A DNA stretch of 64,000 nt, taken from the NCBI RefSeq assembly GCF_902859725.1, contig NZ_CADIJP010000010.1, forward strand, positions 62,001-126,000. The letters are read 5' to 3'. This document shows positions 11,294 to 20,195 of this stretch, piece after piece; within the stretch, counting starts at the first letter, position 1, and each line of letters starts with the position of its first letter. Source of the stretch: Achromobacter mucicolens. Its GTDB lineage: Bacteria; Pseudomonadota; Gammaproteobacteria; Burkholderiales; Burkholderiaceae_B. The position numbers and the translations under genes are program-made. The notes beneath the pieces are model-generated. The model was not told the DNA's origin, made no database searches, and worked only from the letters and a program-made list of their open reading frames with translations.

Positions 11294-12112
11294 TCAGTTC
11301 CTCATTACGAAATCGAACGGAATTTTTGCTTTGGCGGGATAGGCCACGCCATTGCGGGTATACGGCTTGAAACGGCCTTTGCGGGCGGCTGCCAGCGCCG
11401 ATTCGTCCAGACGCGGAAACCCCGACGAAGCGTCGATGGTCGCGCGCTCGACCAGGCCCTGGGTGTTGATCTCCACCAGCACCACGACACGCCCCTCTTC
11501 CCGCATGCGGCGCGATGCCATCGGATAGTTGGGCATCGGCCGCGCACCCTGGAATTCAATGCTCGAGACCAGCACGGGCTGATCGGGCGGCGGGCCCTGC
11601 GTCGGGCCTTGCGGCGCCTGCGTGCCTTCTGGCGCGCCGCTGGGCGGCGTCTGCTGCGGCGGCGTCTCGGGCTTGGGCTCGGGCTTGACCTCCTGCTTGG
11701 GCTGAGGCTTGGGCTTGGGCTTCGGCTTGGGTTTGGGCGGAGGCGGCTTGGGCGCCGGCATGGGCGGCTTTTCGACTACCGGCTCGGGTTCGGGCTCCGG
11801 CTCGGGTTCCGGTTTCAATTCCGGTTCGGGCTCGGGTTCGGGCTCGATCTCGGGCTCCGGCTCGGGGGGCGTCTCGGTGACCGGCTGCGGCACTTCGGGC
11901 GTAGGTTCGGCTTTGGCGATCTGGGGAACGGGCGCATCCACTACGCTCACCATGATCGCCTCGGGTTCCTCCAATTCAGGACGACTCTCCGGCGCCATGA
12001 AAATTGCGCCGATCACCGCTGCATGAAGCGCAACGACCGCCAGGCCAGCGCCTGCGCGAATACCAAAAGAAGACCGCGAAGAAGAATTCCAACCGGGTTG
12101 AAGACTAGGCAT
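11294..12112 (-). CDS. tonB: Energy transducer TonB
   Basis: The product is 272 residues. A cytoplasmic start and one membrane anchor (about 20-42) are followed by a long periplasm-spanning region of Glu-Pro and then Lys-Pro repeats (about 75-160). The C-terminal TonB domain (about 185-272) has [19 protein letters not shown] and [21 protein letters not shown]. It transmits energy to outer-membrane iron and siderophore receptors. The repeat region is encoded by near-tandem hexanucleotides (about 11,690-11,880) and could vary in length. A Fur box lies about 100 nt upstream. Confidence 0.95.
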   Translation of the reverse strand: MPSLQPGWNSSSRSSFGIRAGAGLAVVALHAAVIGAIFMAPESRPELEEPEAIMVSVVDAPVPQIAKAEPTPEVPQPVTETPPEPEPEIEPEPEPEPELKPEPEPEPEPEPVVEKPPMPAPKPPPPKPKPKPKPKPQPKQEVKPEPKPETPPQQTPPSGAPEGTQAPQGPTQGPPPDQPVLVSSIEFQGARPMPNYPMASRRMREEGRVVVLVEINTQGLVERATIDASSGFPRLDESALAAARKGRFKPYTRNGVAYPAKAKIPFDFVMRN

Positions 12113-12479
12113 GAATCAGCCAGGGTGCATTGACTTTTCCGGCCTGCCAGGAAGTTGACGCGCACAAAACCGCGGCGCCGGCTGACCGGTACAAGCCCGT
12201 CATAGTATCTTAAATGCGAATGATTCGCACGTTGTATTTCGAATGGAACAGCGTAACACTGCTGATCGGAATCAAGGCAGCATCAATAAAACGCTTATGA
12301 AAAGGCGGGCAGCATGAGGCATGCCCGTGACGGCGCGTTAGCCACGCGGGTCAGCCCCATGCGAGCCAACCGTTGGATTCGACGATGCGCGCCGTCGCAA
12401 TCAGGGCCGGAAAACAAAAAACCCGCCACGTCGCCGGAGGCGGGATGTGTGCGGGTTCGATGTGAACTGCGAGGGCTTC
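12113..12479. other. Intergenic region upstream of tonB
   Basis: About 370 bases without a convincing gene separate tonB from tRNA-Val. The tonB-proximal half carries the Fur box at 12215-12229. I see nothing further that I can assign in the half next to the tRNA. Small open frames here are Arg-rich and lack ribosome binding sites. Confidence 0.6.
12215..12229. promoter_or_regulatory. Fur box upstream of the tonB operon
   Basis: TGCGAAT-G-ATTCGCA is a perfect 7-1-7 inverted repeat matching the Fur core and typical of Bordetella-type Fur boxes. Its place about 100 nt before tonB predicts iron-repressed expression of tonB-exbB-exbD. Confidence 0.85.
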
Positions 12480-12555
12480 TGGTGGGTGCTACAGGGGTCG
12501 AACCTGTGACCTACGCCGTGTAAAGGCGCCGCTCTACCAACTGAGCTAAGCACCC
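12480..12555 (-). tRNA. tRNA-Val (anticodon TAC)
   Basis: The minus strand folds into a full cloverleaf: acceptor GGGTGCT/AGCACCC, D arm GCTCAGTTGGTAGAGC, an anticodon loop TTTACAC giving anticodon TAC, and a T arm with TTCGACC. The CCA end is encoded. Confidence 0.95.
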
Positions 12556-12611
12556 ATTTCGGTGCAATCGCCCGGCGCATTTGCGCGGGGACATTGCCAA
12601 TTTGGGGTACT

Positions 12612-12650
12612 CAAAAGCAATACGCGGGCCGGAGTATACCGGACCGCGTA
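12612..12650 (-). terminator. Terminator of hupB
   Basis: TACGCGG-CCGG pairs with CCGG-CCGCGTA in a stem of about 12 bp with one mismatch and a six-base loop. On the minus strand it is followed by TTGCTTTTG. It lies 50 nt after the hupB stop. Confidence 0.7.
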
Positions 12651-12700
12651 CTTGTGGGCAAATCGCAGCGCCGTGCGCCATGCGATCGGCTGCCGTCCTA

Positions 12701-12973
12701 TCAGTTGACAGCGTCCTTCAGGGCCTTGCCCGGACGGAACTTCGGCACCTTGGCCTTCTTGATCTTGATGGTTTCGCCAGTGCGCGGGTTGCGGCCGGTG
12801 CGCGCGGCGCGAGCCGACACGGCAAACGTGCCGAAACCGACCAGCGTGACCGTACCGCCCTTCTTCAGCGTGGTCTTCACGGCACCGATCAGGGCGTCGA
12901 GCGAACGGCCGGCTGCAGCCTTGGAGATATCGGCCTTGCTGGCGATGTGATCGATGAGTTCGGTTTTGTTCAT
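12701..12973 (-). CDS. hupB: DNA-binding protein HU
   Basis: The product is 90 residues, the exact HU length. It starts [11 protein letters not shown] and carries the beta-arm signature [24 protein letters not shown] (given as adjoining parts), with the arm-tip RNPRTG that intercalates bent DNA. HU is a histone-like dimer that constrains and bends DNA. The ATG at 12973 is chosen over an in-frame start 47 codons upstream because it gives the exact family N-terminus. A sigma70-like promoter lies about 210 nt upstream, so the mRNA would have a long leader. Confidence 0.95.
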   Translation of the reverse strand: MNKTELIDHIASKADISKAAAGRSLDALIGAVKTTLKKGGTVTLVGFGTFAVSARAARTGRNPRTGETIKIKKAKVPKFRPGKALKDAVN

Positions 12974-13328
12974 GCAGGTGTACCCCTCACAAGGTGTGGA
13001 GTCTGCCCGGGGCGGCAGTTCATGGCCGTCAGGAAGGAATGCCACAAATGGACGCGAGACCAGGCAAACGACGAACAGACAGTGGATAAACTTTTTTCTT
13101 GCGCTGCAAAGCACAACTTTTAAACTGCTGCGCCGCCTAGGATTTGCTGGCTTAATGCCTGCAAACCGTCAGCGACGCAGACGTGTATTAGGCCTTGGCG
13201 TAGAGCGGCTGTCAAGCGAAAACCTCACGGCAACCCGCGTCAATACTAGCTTTTAGCCGATTCCGCAATAAACAAAAACGCTCATTTTGGGGTTTGCGCG
13301 ACACCCGCAAAAAACACTTTAAGCTTCA
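12974..13328. other. Long leader and promoter region of hupB
   Basis: About 355 bases hold no gene I can support. They contain the promoter at 13185-13215, leaving an untranslated leader of about 200 nt before hupB. No recognisable riboswitch was found. Confidence 0.5.
13185..13215 (-). promoter_or_regulatory. Probable sigma70 promoter of hupB
   Basis: On the minus strand a consensus -35 TTGACA (13215-13210) is followed by CTAATAC at an 18-19 base spacing (-10 at about 13190-13185). The predicted start is near 13178. Confidence 0.6.
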
Positions 13329-14009
13329 TCAAACGTCGGCCCAGCGGCGAAGCAGATTGTGATAAATGCCGGTGAGCTGAACAATTGAGGCATGTCCCGC
13401 CACATCTTGATTCAAGCGTTGGATAGCGACGTCCATATCCAGCAGCAGCGCACGCTGGCTGTCTTCGCGCACCAGGCTCTGCATCCAGAAAAATGAACTG
13501 ACGCGCGCGCCGCGCGTCACGGGATTGACTTTATGCAGGCTCGTCCCCGGATACAGCACCATGTGTCCGGCCGGCAGCTTCACGGCACGCGGGCCATAGG
13601 TGTCGTCGATGACGAGTTCGCCGCCGTCGTAGCTGTCGGGGTCCGAGAAGAATAGCGTCGCGGACAAGTCGGTGCGCACACGATCGGCCGAGCCGGCGAT
13701 GCCGCGCACGGCATTGTCCACGTGATAGCCGAACGCCTCGCCGCCTTCGTAGCGGTTAAAGAGCGGCGGGAAGATCTTGCGCGGAAGCGCCGCCGACATG
13801 AAAAGGTTGTTTGCCGACAGGCGTTGCAGGATCAGCGTGCCGAGCTCTTGCGCCAGCGGATGCTGCTCGGACAATTGCCGGTTGCGCTTGACCTGGGCCG
13901 ACTGATGGCCCGCGGTCACCTTGCCGTCCACCCAGTCCGCGGCATCCAGCCGCTGGCGGATGTCGGCAGCCTCTTGCGGCGTAAAGACTTCTGCGATCTG
14001 AATAAGCAT
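13329..14009 (-). CDS. PKHD-type Fe(II)/2-oxoglutarate dioxygenase (PiuC/YbiX family)
   Basis: The product is 226 residues. The double-stranded beta-helix core carries the iron ligands His96 and Asp98 (YHVDNAV) and His159 (TSLHKVNPV). The 2-oxoglutarate ligand Arg169 follows, and a C-terminal YbiX helix ([14 protein letters not shown]) ends the protein. PiuC-type genes are usually linked to TonB-dependent siderophore receptors and iron starvation; here tonB lies 1.2 kb away but no receptor is adjacent. The substrate is unknown. A free-standing gene is likely. Confidence 0.9.
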   Translation of the reverse strand: MLIQIAEVFTPQEAADIRQRLDAADWVDGKVTAGHQSAQVKRNRQLSEQHPLAQELGTLILQRLSANNLFMSAALPRKIFPPLFNRYEGGEAFGYHVDNAVRGIAGSADRVRTDLSATLFFSDPDSYDGGELVIDDTYGPRAVKLPAGHMVLYPGTSLHKVNPVTRGARVSSFFWMQSLVREDSQRALLLDMDVAIQRLNQDVAGHASIVQLTGIYHNLLRRWADV

Positions 14010-14066
14010 GGGTTCCTGCCCGATTGCGTTGCTGGCGCCCTTGCCCGGGGCGCCGCGCCTGCCGAA

Positions 14067-15311
14067 TTATCCCTTCAGGCAACCATTGAGCGCCTGATCG
14101 AAATCAAACAGCAAATCGGCCTCGTCCTCGATGCCGACCGACACGCGGATCAGGCTGTCCGCGATGCCCATCTGCTTGCGGCGCTCCGCGCCCATCTCGT
14201 AATAGATCGTGTGCGCCGCCGGCAGCGCCAGGCTGCGCGTATCGCCCAGGTGCGTCGCCATCAGCACCACGCGCAGGCGGTTCAGGAAATCGAAGCAATC
14301 GACGCCGTCCGCCAGCTCGACGCCCAGCAGACCGCCGAACCGCGATCCGAACAATGCCGCCGCCCGCTCATGCTGCGGGTGGCTGGCCAGGCCCGGATAA
14401 TGCACCTTCGCCACGCCCGGATGCGCTTGCAGCAAACGCGCCAGCGCCAGCGCGTTGGAACAATGTTTTGCCATGCGCAGCGCCAGCGTCTCGGCGCCCA
14501 CCGCGATGCGGTGCGCGGGCTCGGCGGCCAGCGTGCCGCCCATGTCGCGCAGACCCTTCTTCTTGATTTGCGTAAGCCCCCAGCCGGTGGACGCGCCCTT
14601 GCGATAGGCTTCGTAGATGTTGTCGTTGCCGGCCCAGTCATACAGGCCGGTGTCGGTCACGGCGCCGCCCAGCGCATTGCCGTGCCCGCCGATGTACTTG
14701 GACAGCGAATTCATCACCAGCGACGCGCCGACCGAGGCCGGCCGGAACATCCACGGCGACGTCAGCGTGTTGTCCACGACATAGACCAGCCCCTTCTCGC
14801 GGCAGATCTCGCCGATCACGGCCAGGTCGGCCACCTGCGTGCCCGGATTGGCGATGGTCTCGGTAAAGACCATCCGCGTATTGGGCTGGATGGCGGCGCG
14901 CACCTGCGCCGAATCCGTCGCGTCGACGAAGGTGATCTCCACGCCCAGTTCCTGCAGCGTGCCGAACAGGCTGTTGGTGTTGCCGAACACGTACTGGCTG
15001 GACACCAGGTGATCGCCCCGGCGCAGCAGCGTGGTGAAAATGGCGGCCAGCGCGGCCATGCCCGTTGAAAAGCTGACCGTGCCCTTGCCGCCTTCCATCT
15101 GGCTGATCTTGGCCTCCAGCGCCGTCGTGGTCGGCGTACCCTGGCGCGCATACGTGAAGCCCGCCTTGCCCTGGAATACGGCAGCCAGCTCGCGCGCGTC
15201 ATCGTAAGCGAACTCGGACGACGGGTGCATCGGCTTGTGCACCGCTCCGTGCTCGACGGATTGATTGCGGTCGGAATGGAGAATCGTGGTGGTAAAGCCG
15301 TTCTGGTGCAT
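14067..15311 (-). CDS. Cys/Met metabolism PLP-dependent enzyme (O-succinylhomoserine sulfhydrylase or cystathionine gamma-synthase type)
   Basis: The product is 414 residues of the trans-sulfuration fold. The PLP lysine is K205 in NSLSKYIGGHG; TYARQGTPTTTALE supplies the phosphate-binding Tyr/Arg, and the aspartate pairing the pyridine ring is in VYVVDNTLTSP. Such enzymes replace the activated hydroxyl of O-acyl-homoserine with sulfide or cysteine in methionine synthesis. The ATG at 15311 is chosen over a TTG five codons upstream; neither has a strong ribosome binding site. Assignment among MetZ, MetB and MetY needs phylogeny. Confidence 0.85.
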   Translation of the reverse strand: MHQNGFTTTILHSDRNQSVEHGAVHKPMHPSSEFAYDDARELAAVFQGKAGFTYARQGTPTTTALEAKISQMEGGKGTVSFSTGMAALAAIFTTLLRRGDHLVSSQYVFGNTNSLFGTLQELGVEITFVDATDSAQVRAAIQPNTRMVFTETIANPGTQVADLAVIGEICREKGLVYVVDNTLTSPWMFRPASVGASLVMNSLSKYIGGHGNALGGAVTDTGLYDWAGNDNIYEAYRKGASTGWGLTQIKKKGLRDMGGTLAAEPAHRIAVGAETLALRMAKHCSNALALARLLQAHPGVAKVHYPGLASHPQHERAAALFGSRFGGLLGVELADGVDCFDFLNRLRVVLMATHLGDTRSLALPAAHTIYYEMGAERRKQMGIADSLIRVSVGIEDEADLLFDFDQALNGCLKG

Positions 15312-15357
15312 GATGGGCTGACGCAATTGAAGAAGGAAATCTACAGAGTGTGACGGA

Positions 15358-16095
15358 TCAAGATTGGCGCTGGCGCACGGTCTCGTACAGGCAGACGGCG
15401 CTGGCGACGCTGACGTTCAGGCTTTCCACCGAACCCAGCATCGGGATGTTCACGAGCTGGTCGCAGGTCTCGCGCGTCAGGCGGCGCATGCCCTCGCCTT
15501 CCGCGCCCATGACCCATGCCATCGGCTGGCGCGCATCGACCTTGTGCATGCTGTCGGTGGCCTGATCGTCCGTCCCGACGAGCCACACGCCCCGGTCCTT
15601 CAGGCTGCGCATGGTGCGCGCCAGATTGGTCACCATCAGATACGGCACCGTATCCGCCGCGCCGCATGCGACACGCTGCACGGTGGCGTTCAGCCCCACC
15701 GCCCGATCGCGCGGCGCGATCACCGCATGCACGCCCGCCGCGTCGGCGGTGCGCAGGCAAGCGCCCAGATTGTGCGGATCGGTCACGCCGTCAAGGATAA
15801 GCAGCAGCGGCGGCCCTTCGATCACGTCGAGCACTTCGTCGACATCCACCGCCAGCTGGCGCTCGTCGGCCAGCGCCACGACGCCCTGGTGACGCGTGCC
15901 GCGCGCCAGGCCGTCCAGGCGTTCCATCGGCACCGGGTGAAGCCGGCAGCCGGCGCGCTCGGCCTGCTCGATGAATGTCTGCATGCGCTTGTCGCGGCGC
16001 GAGGCCTCGACGTAAATTTCCTTGATCGACTCGGGCGCATGCCGCAGCCGCGCGACAACCGCGTGAAACCCGGCCAGGACTTGGGTCGACGCCAT
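15358..16095 (-). CDS. rlmB: 23S rRNA (guanosine-2'-O-)-methyltransferase RlmB
   Basis: The product is 245 residues: an N-terminal L30e-like RNA-binding substrate domain (about 1-75) and a SPOUT methyltransferase domain. The knot motifs are [32 protein letters not shown] and [18 protein letters not shown] (given as separate parts). It methylates G2251 of 23S rRNA in the peptidyl-transferase P loop. It follows rnr on the same strand, as in many proteobacteria where rnr and rlmB are neighbours. Confidence 0.95.
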   Translation of the reverse strand: MASTQVLAGFHAVVARLRHAPESIKEIYVEASRRDKRMQTFIEQAERAGCRLHPVPMERLDGLARGTRHQGVVALADERQLAVDVDEVLDVIEGPPLLLILDGVTDPHNLGACLRTADAAGVHAVIAPRDRAVGLNATVQRVACGAADTVPYLMVTNLARTMRSLKDRGVWLVGTDDQATDSMHKVDARQPMAWVMGAEGEGMRRLTRETCDQLVNIPMLGSVESLNVSVASAVCLYETVRQRQS

Positions 16096-16122
16096 AAAAC
16101 AATACCTTTAGATAAACGAATA

Positions 16123-16143
16123 CCCGCCCCAGAGGGGGGCGGG
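16123..16143 (-). other. GC-rich hairpin between rnr and rlmB
   Basis: CCCGCCCC and GGGGCGGG form an 8-bp stem with a five-base loop. The minus-strand flank is only moderately T-rich, so it may attenuate or stabilise the rnr-rlmB transcript and need not terminate it. Confidence 0.45.
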
Positions 16144-16233
16144 CCACCGGACAGCGCCGGCACTAACCGCAATGTTACCCCCTTAGGCCACGCCGCCAAA
16201 CGACGGCATGGCCATAAGGTTCCGCGCCGCCGG

Positions 16234-18699
16234 TCAGTGGCGCTTGCGGGTGGCCTGCTTGGCGGGCGCAGCCCGCTGGGTGGCCTTGGGCGGCTTGCCG
16301 GCCTTCTTGGCTGAGGCGCGCCGTTCCTTGGCGGTCTGGCCCTTCAGGCTGGCGGGCTTGGGAGAGGCTGCCTTCTTGACCCGGCGCACGGGTTCATCGG
16401 GCCCGCGCGCCGCGGCCTTGCGCAGCGCGTCAAAGCTTGTGCCCTGCACCAGGCGGAACTCGATGCGGCGCGCTTCCAGGTCCACGCGCGCGACCTGCAC
16501 CTGCACCTTGTCAGTCAGGCGGTAACGCATGCCGGTACGCTCGCCCCGCAGTTCGTGCAGGGCGTCGTTGAACTGGAAATATTCGCCGCCCAGCTCCGAC
16601 ACGTGCACCAGGCCCTCGACGTGCAACGTGTCCAGGGTGACGAAGATGCCGAAGCTTGCCACCCCGGTGACCGTGCCGCTGAAGTCTTCGCCCACGCGCT
16701 CCTTGACGAACCAGCACTTGAGCCATGCCTCGACATCGCGCGACGCCTCGTCGGCGCGGCGCTCGCTGGCCGACAGCACCAAGCCCATCTTTTCCCAGAT
16801 GGCCTGCTCGTGTTCGCGCTGGCTGCGGCCGATGACGACCGCGTGATCGTCCAGGCTGGGCACGTAGCGCTGCCCCACGAGCAACGCTTTGATGACCCGG
16901 TGCGTGAGCAGGTCGGGATACCGGCGGATCGGCGAGGTGAAGTGGCTGTAGCCCGGATAGGACAGGCCGAAGTGGCCCATGTTGTCGGGGCTGTAGACCG
17001 CCTGCTGCATCGAGCGCAGGCACATGGTCTGCAGCAGCTGGTAGTCGGGACGCCCGCGCACGGAATCCAGGAAATCGCCGTAGTCCTTGGCCGTGGGCAT
17101 TTCGCCCCCACCCAGCGACAGCCCCATGGTGCGCAGGAATTCGCGCAGCGACTGCAGGCGCTCGGGCGTGGGACCCTCGTGGATGCGGTACAGGCCCGGA
17201 TGCTTGCTGCGCGTCATGAAGTCGGCCGCGCAGGTGTTCGCGGCCAGCATGCACTCTTCGATCAGCTTGTGCGCGTCGTTGCGCACGGACGGCACGATCT
17301 GTTCGATGCGGCCGAGCTCGTTGCAGACGATCTTGGTTTCGACCGTGTCGAAATCGATGGCGCCGCGCTTCTTGCGGCCTTGCGACAGCAATTGGAAAAG
17401 CTCGTACAGGTGCTGGACCTGCGGCATCACGCTGCGCATCGCATGCGCGGCCGGACCGCCCGGCTGCTGCAGCGCCGCCCAGATATTGGTGTAGGTGGTG
17501 CGGGCGTGCGAGTGCATGACCGCGTTGTAGAACTGGTACGCCGTGACCGTGCCGGCCTTGGCGCCGCTGGCCGGGATGACCATGTCGCACACTAGCACCA
17601 GACGGTCGACGTCAGGATTGAGCGAGCACAGGCCGTTGGACAGCGACTCGGGCAACATGGGAATGACCCGGCGCGGGAAGTAAACGCTGGTGCCGCGCTC
17701 CATCGCATCGTCGTCCAGCGCATCGCCCGGACGCACGTAATGGCTGACGTCGGCAATGGCGACCAGCAGGCGCCAGCCCGGACGCTTGCGCTGGCCCGTG
17801 CCCAGCTCGACGGGCTCGCAGTACACCGCGTCGTCGAAGTCGCGCGCGTCCTCGCCGTCGATGGTGATGAGCGGCACGTCGCGCAGGTCGACGCGGTCTT
17901 TCAGGTCGGATTTGCGGACCGTGTCGGGCAGGCGGGCGGCCTGCTTCAAGGCGCCTTCGGTGAAGTCGACCGGCACGTCGAACTTGCGCACGGCGATTTC
18001 GATTTCCATGCCGGGATCGTCGATCTCGCCCAACACCTCGGCCACGCGGCCGAGCGGCTGCGTGTGGCGCGTGGGCTGCGCCATGATTTCCACCGCGACC
18101 ACCTGCCCGTGCTGGGCGCCGTTGGTATCACTGGGCGGAATCAGGATGTCGTGCTTGATGCGCTGGTCTTCGGGCACGACGATGGACAGGCCGTGCTCAT
18201 GCAGGAAGCGGCCCACCAGCTTGTTGGTGCGGCGCTCGATGACTTCGACGATGGTGCCTTCCGGCTTGCCCCGGTATTCGCCCGACGGCTTGACCAGCAC
18301 GCGGTCGCCGTGCAGCACCTTGAGCATTTCGCGAGGCGACAGGAACAGATCCGGCCCGCCGTCATCGCGCAGCAGGAATCCGAAGCCGTCGCGATGCCCC
18401 AGCACCTTGCCCGCCACGAAGTCGAGCTTGGTCGCCAGCAGCAGCACACCCTTGCGATTGGGCAGCAACTGCCCATCGCGCTCCATCGCACCGAGGCGGC
18501 GCTCAAAGCCCACCATCGTCGCCTCGCGCTCGACGCCCATGCGTTCGGCCAGCTCGGCTGGCGACAACGGCGAACCCGCGGCGCGCAGCGCTGTCAGGAT
18601 GGCTTCACGGGACGGAACATCAGGGTCGAAGTCCGGCGGCGCTTCGGGCAAGGGTGTTGATCTGTTGTTATTCGATTCGTTATTCGATCGTTTTGCCAA
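16234..18699 (-). CDS. rnr: Ribonuclease R
   Basis: The product is 821 residues. An N-terminal helix-turn-helix (about 28-85) and cold-shock domains (about 90-250) come first. The RNB catalytic domain has the metal-binding DGEDARDFDDA motif at 281-291. An S1 domain is near 630-710, and a long Lys/Ala-rich basic tail ends the protein. It is a processive 3'-5' exonuclease that can unwind structured RNA, used in rRNA quality control and trans-translation. No ATG lies near the family N-terminus. A TTG at 18699, eight bases after GGAAAA and just downstream of a plausible promoter, gives MAKRSNNES and is preferred. Confidence 0.93.
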   Translation of the reverse strand: MAKRSNNESNNNRSTPLPEAPPDFDPDVPSREAILTALRAAGSPLSPAELAERMGVEREATMVGFERRLGAMERDGQLLPNRKGVLLLATKLDFVAGKVLGHRDGFGFLLRDDGGPDLFLSPREMLKVLHGDRVLVKPSGEYRGKPEGTIVEVIERRTNKLVGRFLHEHGLSIVVPEDQRIKHDILIPPSDTNGAQHGQVVAVEIMAQPTRHTQPLGRVAEVLGEIDDPGMEIEIAVRKFDVPVDFTEGALKQAARLPDTVRKSDLKDRVDLRDVPLITIDGEDARDFDDAVYCEPVELGTGQRKRPGWRLLVAIADVSHYVRPGDALDDDAMERGTSVYFPRRVIPMLPESLSNGLCSLNPDVDRLVLVCDMVIPASGAKAGTVTAYQFYNAVMHSHARTTYTNIWAALQQPGGPAAHAMRSVMPQVQHLYELFQLLSQGRKKRGAIDFDTVETKIVCNELGRIEQIVPSVRNDAHKLIEECMLAANTCAADFMTRSKHPGLYRIHEGPTPERLQSLREFLRTMGLSLGGGEMPTAKDYGDFLDSVRGRPDYQLLQTMCLRSMQQAVYSPDNMGHFGLSYPGYSHFTSPIRRYPDLLTHRVIKALLVGQRYVPSLDDHAVVIGRSQREHEQAIWEKMGLVLSASERRADEASRDVEAWLKCWFVKERVGEDFSGTVTGVASFGIFVTLDTLHVEGLVHVSELGGEYFQFNDALHELRGERTGMRYRLTDKVQVQVARVDLEARRIEFRLVQGTSFDALRKAAARGPDEPVRRVKKAASPKPASLKGQTAKERRASAKKAGKPPKATQRAAPAKQATRKRH

Positions 18700-18715
18700 A
18701 GCTAAATTTTCCGTA

Positions 18716-18745
18716 TATAATGCGCAGCTTCTGTGGTTCGCCCAA
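18716..18745 (-). promoter_or_regulatory. Probable rnr promoter
   Basis: On the minus strand TTGGGC (18745-18740) and ATTATA (18721-18716) are 18 bases apart. The predicted start is within about 15 nt of the proposed TTG start of rnr, implying a very short leader. Confidence 0.45.
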
Positions 18746-18936
18746 GGCTGAACACTGAAGCAGAAATGGTCAGAAGAGTTAGAAGCCGAAATAAAAAGCT
18801 GATAACTCGGGTTGAAAAAAACCCATTGTAAAACCAACTGCATTCGGACGCATGGATTAGTTCAAGGTTTAGAACTTGAATCAAGTCACGCGACTGGAAC
18901 GCAGCGTAGCACATAGTTCTGACAGTATCTTTCAGT

Positions 18937-19021
18937 GCCCAGGTGGCGGAATTGGTAGACGCGCATGGTTCAGGTCCATGTGCCGCAAGGTGTGGAGGTT
19001 CGAGTCCTCTCCTGGGCACCA
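18937..19021 (+). tRNA. tRNA-Leu (anticodon CAG), copy 1
   Basis: This is an 85-nt class II tRNA with acceptor GCCCAGG/CCTGGGC, an anticodon loop TTCAGGT giving CAG, a long variable arm, a T loop TTCGAGT and an encoded CCA. It is identical to the second copy at 19932-20016. A terminator hairpin follows. Confidence 0.97.
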
Positions 19022-19069
19022 CGGAATTCTAATCAAGGCAGTTTCAAACTGACTTGTTCAAAAGGCTAA

Positions 19070-19105
19070 GAGCCCCGGAAATCGAAAGATTCCCGGGGCT
19101 TTTGC
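19070..19105 (+). terminator. Terminator after tRNA-Leu copy 1
   Basis: AGCCCCGG(G)AATC pairs across a TCGAAA-type loop to give about 12 bp and is followed by TTTTGCTTT. It may also end the convergent DTW-domain gene. Confidence 0.8.
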
Positions 19106-19169
19106 TTTCTGCGGGGCTTTTGCTTTGCCCGGGGGATTTACGTTGCCCCACGCGTTTTACTTTCCCCGG

Positions 19170-19781
19170 TCAGCGCCAGGGCACCTTGCGATTCAAATGA
19201 TGACGCGCGTAAAGGTCTGCGCCCATGCCGTCGATCTGTCCATCGATCAACGCCTCGAATGGCGCCAGCAGCGCGTCGAAGTTGCGCGGCGCCTCGATGG
19301 CATTGAGCGCGTGCGTCACGGCCTCGATGGTGGACAGCGCGCCCGGCACATCGGCATGGCGCACACGGTAGCGCGTCGACAGGCCTGGCGGCAGCATGAC
19401 GCGGGGCAGCGCGGCAAGCGCCGGGTTGATGTGCAGCAGCTTGCGCGCATGCCCCCAAGTGCCGTCGGGCACGATCAGCCGGATGGGCGTGCCCACGTCC
19501 TGGCCATAACCCGGCGTCAGTACGTCGGCACCCTCTCCCGGAAATAGCAGGCGCGGCGCGTACCCCGGCGCCGCCCAATCCGCCTCGGAAAAATATTCAC
19601 CGACGACACGGCGCGCGCCCGCGATTCCCAGCACTGCCAGGCGCGCCGTGTTCAGTGCGTGGCGCGCTTCGCTGGGATGCTGCAGGACCACCACGCTGGT
19701 GCGGCAGGACAATGACGGGATCAGGGCGCAAAGGCAATGCGACAGCGGACGCAGGCAGCGCGTACAGAGGGATCGAGACAT
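19170..19781 (-). CDS. DTW domain protein, tRNA-uridine aminocarboxypropyltransferase (TapT-like)
   Basis: The product is 203 residues. A Cys cluster at the N-terminus (CTRCLRPLSHCLC) is followed by VVLQHPSEARHALNTARL and the DTW-type motif VPDGTWGHARKLL. The DTW family includes E. coli TapT, which makes acp3U at position 47 in several tRNAs. The ATG at 19781 is chosen because the Cys cluster then starts at residue 6, as in the family. The gene sits between two identical tRNA-Leu genes and is convergent with copy 1. Confidence 0.9.
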   Translation of the reverse strand: MSRSLCTRCLRPLSHCLCALIPSLSCRTSVVVLQHPSEARHALNTARLAVLGIAGARRVVGEYFSEADWAAPGYAPRLLFPGEGADVLTPGYGQDVGTPIRLIVPDGTWGHARKLLHINPALAALPRVMLPPGLSTRYRVRHADVPGALSTIEAVTHALNAIEAPRNFDALLAPFEALIDGQIDGMGADLYARHHLNRKVPWR

Positions 19782-19839
19782 GGCCGACACTATATCGAAA
19801 GCGGACCGCACAAAAAAAGTGAAAAAAATGCAGACGAAC

Positions 19840-19868
19840 TTGCACACTTCAAAAAAAGTGTGCATAAT
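19840..19868 (+). promoter_or_regulatory. Promoter of tRNA-Leu copy 2 with an embedded inverted repeat
   Basis: TTGCAC (19840-19845) and CATAAT (19863-19868) are exactly 17 bases apart. The spacer carries TGCACACTT-caaaaa-AAGTGTGCA, a perfect 9-bp inverted repeat overlapping both elements. A similar A-tract-bearing promoter precedes the tRNA at 30601. Confidence 0.7.
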
Positions 19869-19931
19869 CTCGTTCCTCTGCTGCTGAACACGAAACGGAA
19901 GCGAAAGCGACGTAACATGTAAAGCAACAGC

Positions 19932-20016
19932 GCCCAGGTGGCGGAATTGGTAGACGCGCATGGTTCAGGTCCATGTGCCGCAAGGTGTGGAGGTTCGAGT
20001 CCTCTCCTGGGCACCA
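19932..20016 (+). tRNA. tRNA-Leu (anticodon CAG), copy 2
   Basis: It is identical over all 85 nt to the copy at 18937-19021, with an encoded CCA. It lies 64 nt downstream of its own promoter. Confidence 0.97.
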
Positions 20017-20057
20017 ATTACTACATCACGAGGTACCTGTCGTGATGCGCCAAAAGA

Positions 20058-20091
20058 AAAACCCCGAATGCGAAAGCGTTCGGGGTTTTTG
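20058..20091 (+). terminator. Terminator after tRNA-Leu copy 2
   Basis: ACCCCGAATGC-GAAA-GCGTTCGGGGT is an 11-bp stem with a GNRA-type tetraloop, followed by TTTTTGCTTT. Confidence 0.85.
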
Positions 20092-20195
20092 CTTTGTGCT
20101 CGCCAAACTGCGGCGCGCCGGGCGGGCGCCACAGCGAATCTGCTGCAGCGAATCGGCGCCAGCAGATTGCATGGGGCGCGAAGCCCCGCGGCGTG

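Noticed and set aside
11690-11880. Tandem GC-rich repeats considered as a CRISPR or satellite
   Set aside because: They are in-frame Glu-Pro/Lys-Pro codon repeats of the TonB periplasmic spacer, with no spacers of unique sequence.
18702-20017. Two similar open frames starting MVPRRGLEPPHLAAHG on the minus strand
   Set aside because: Both are reverse-strand readings of the identical tRNA-Leu genes, a common annotation artefact.
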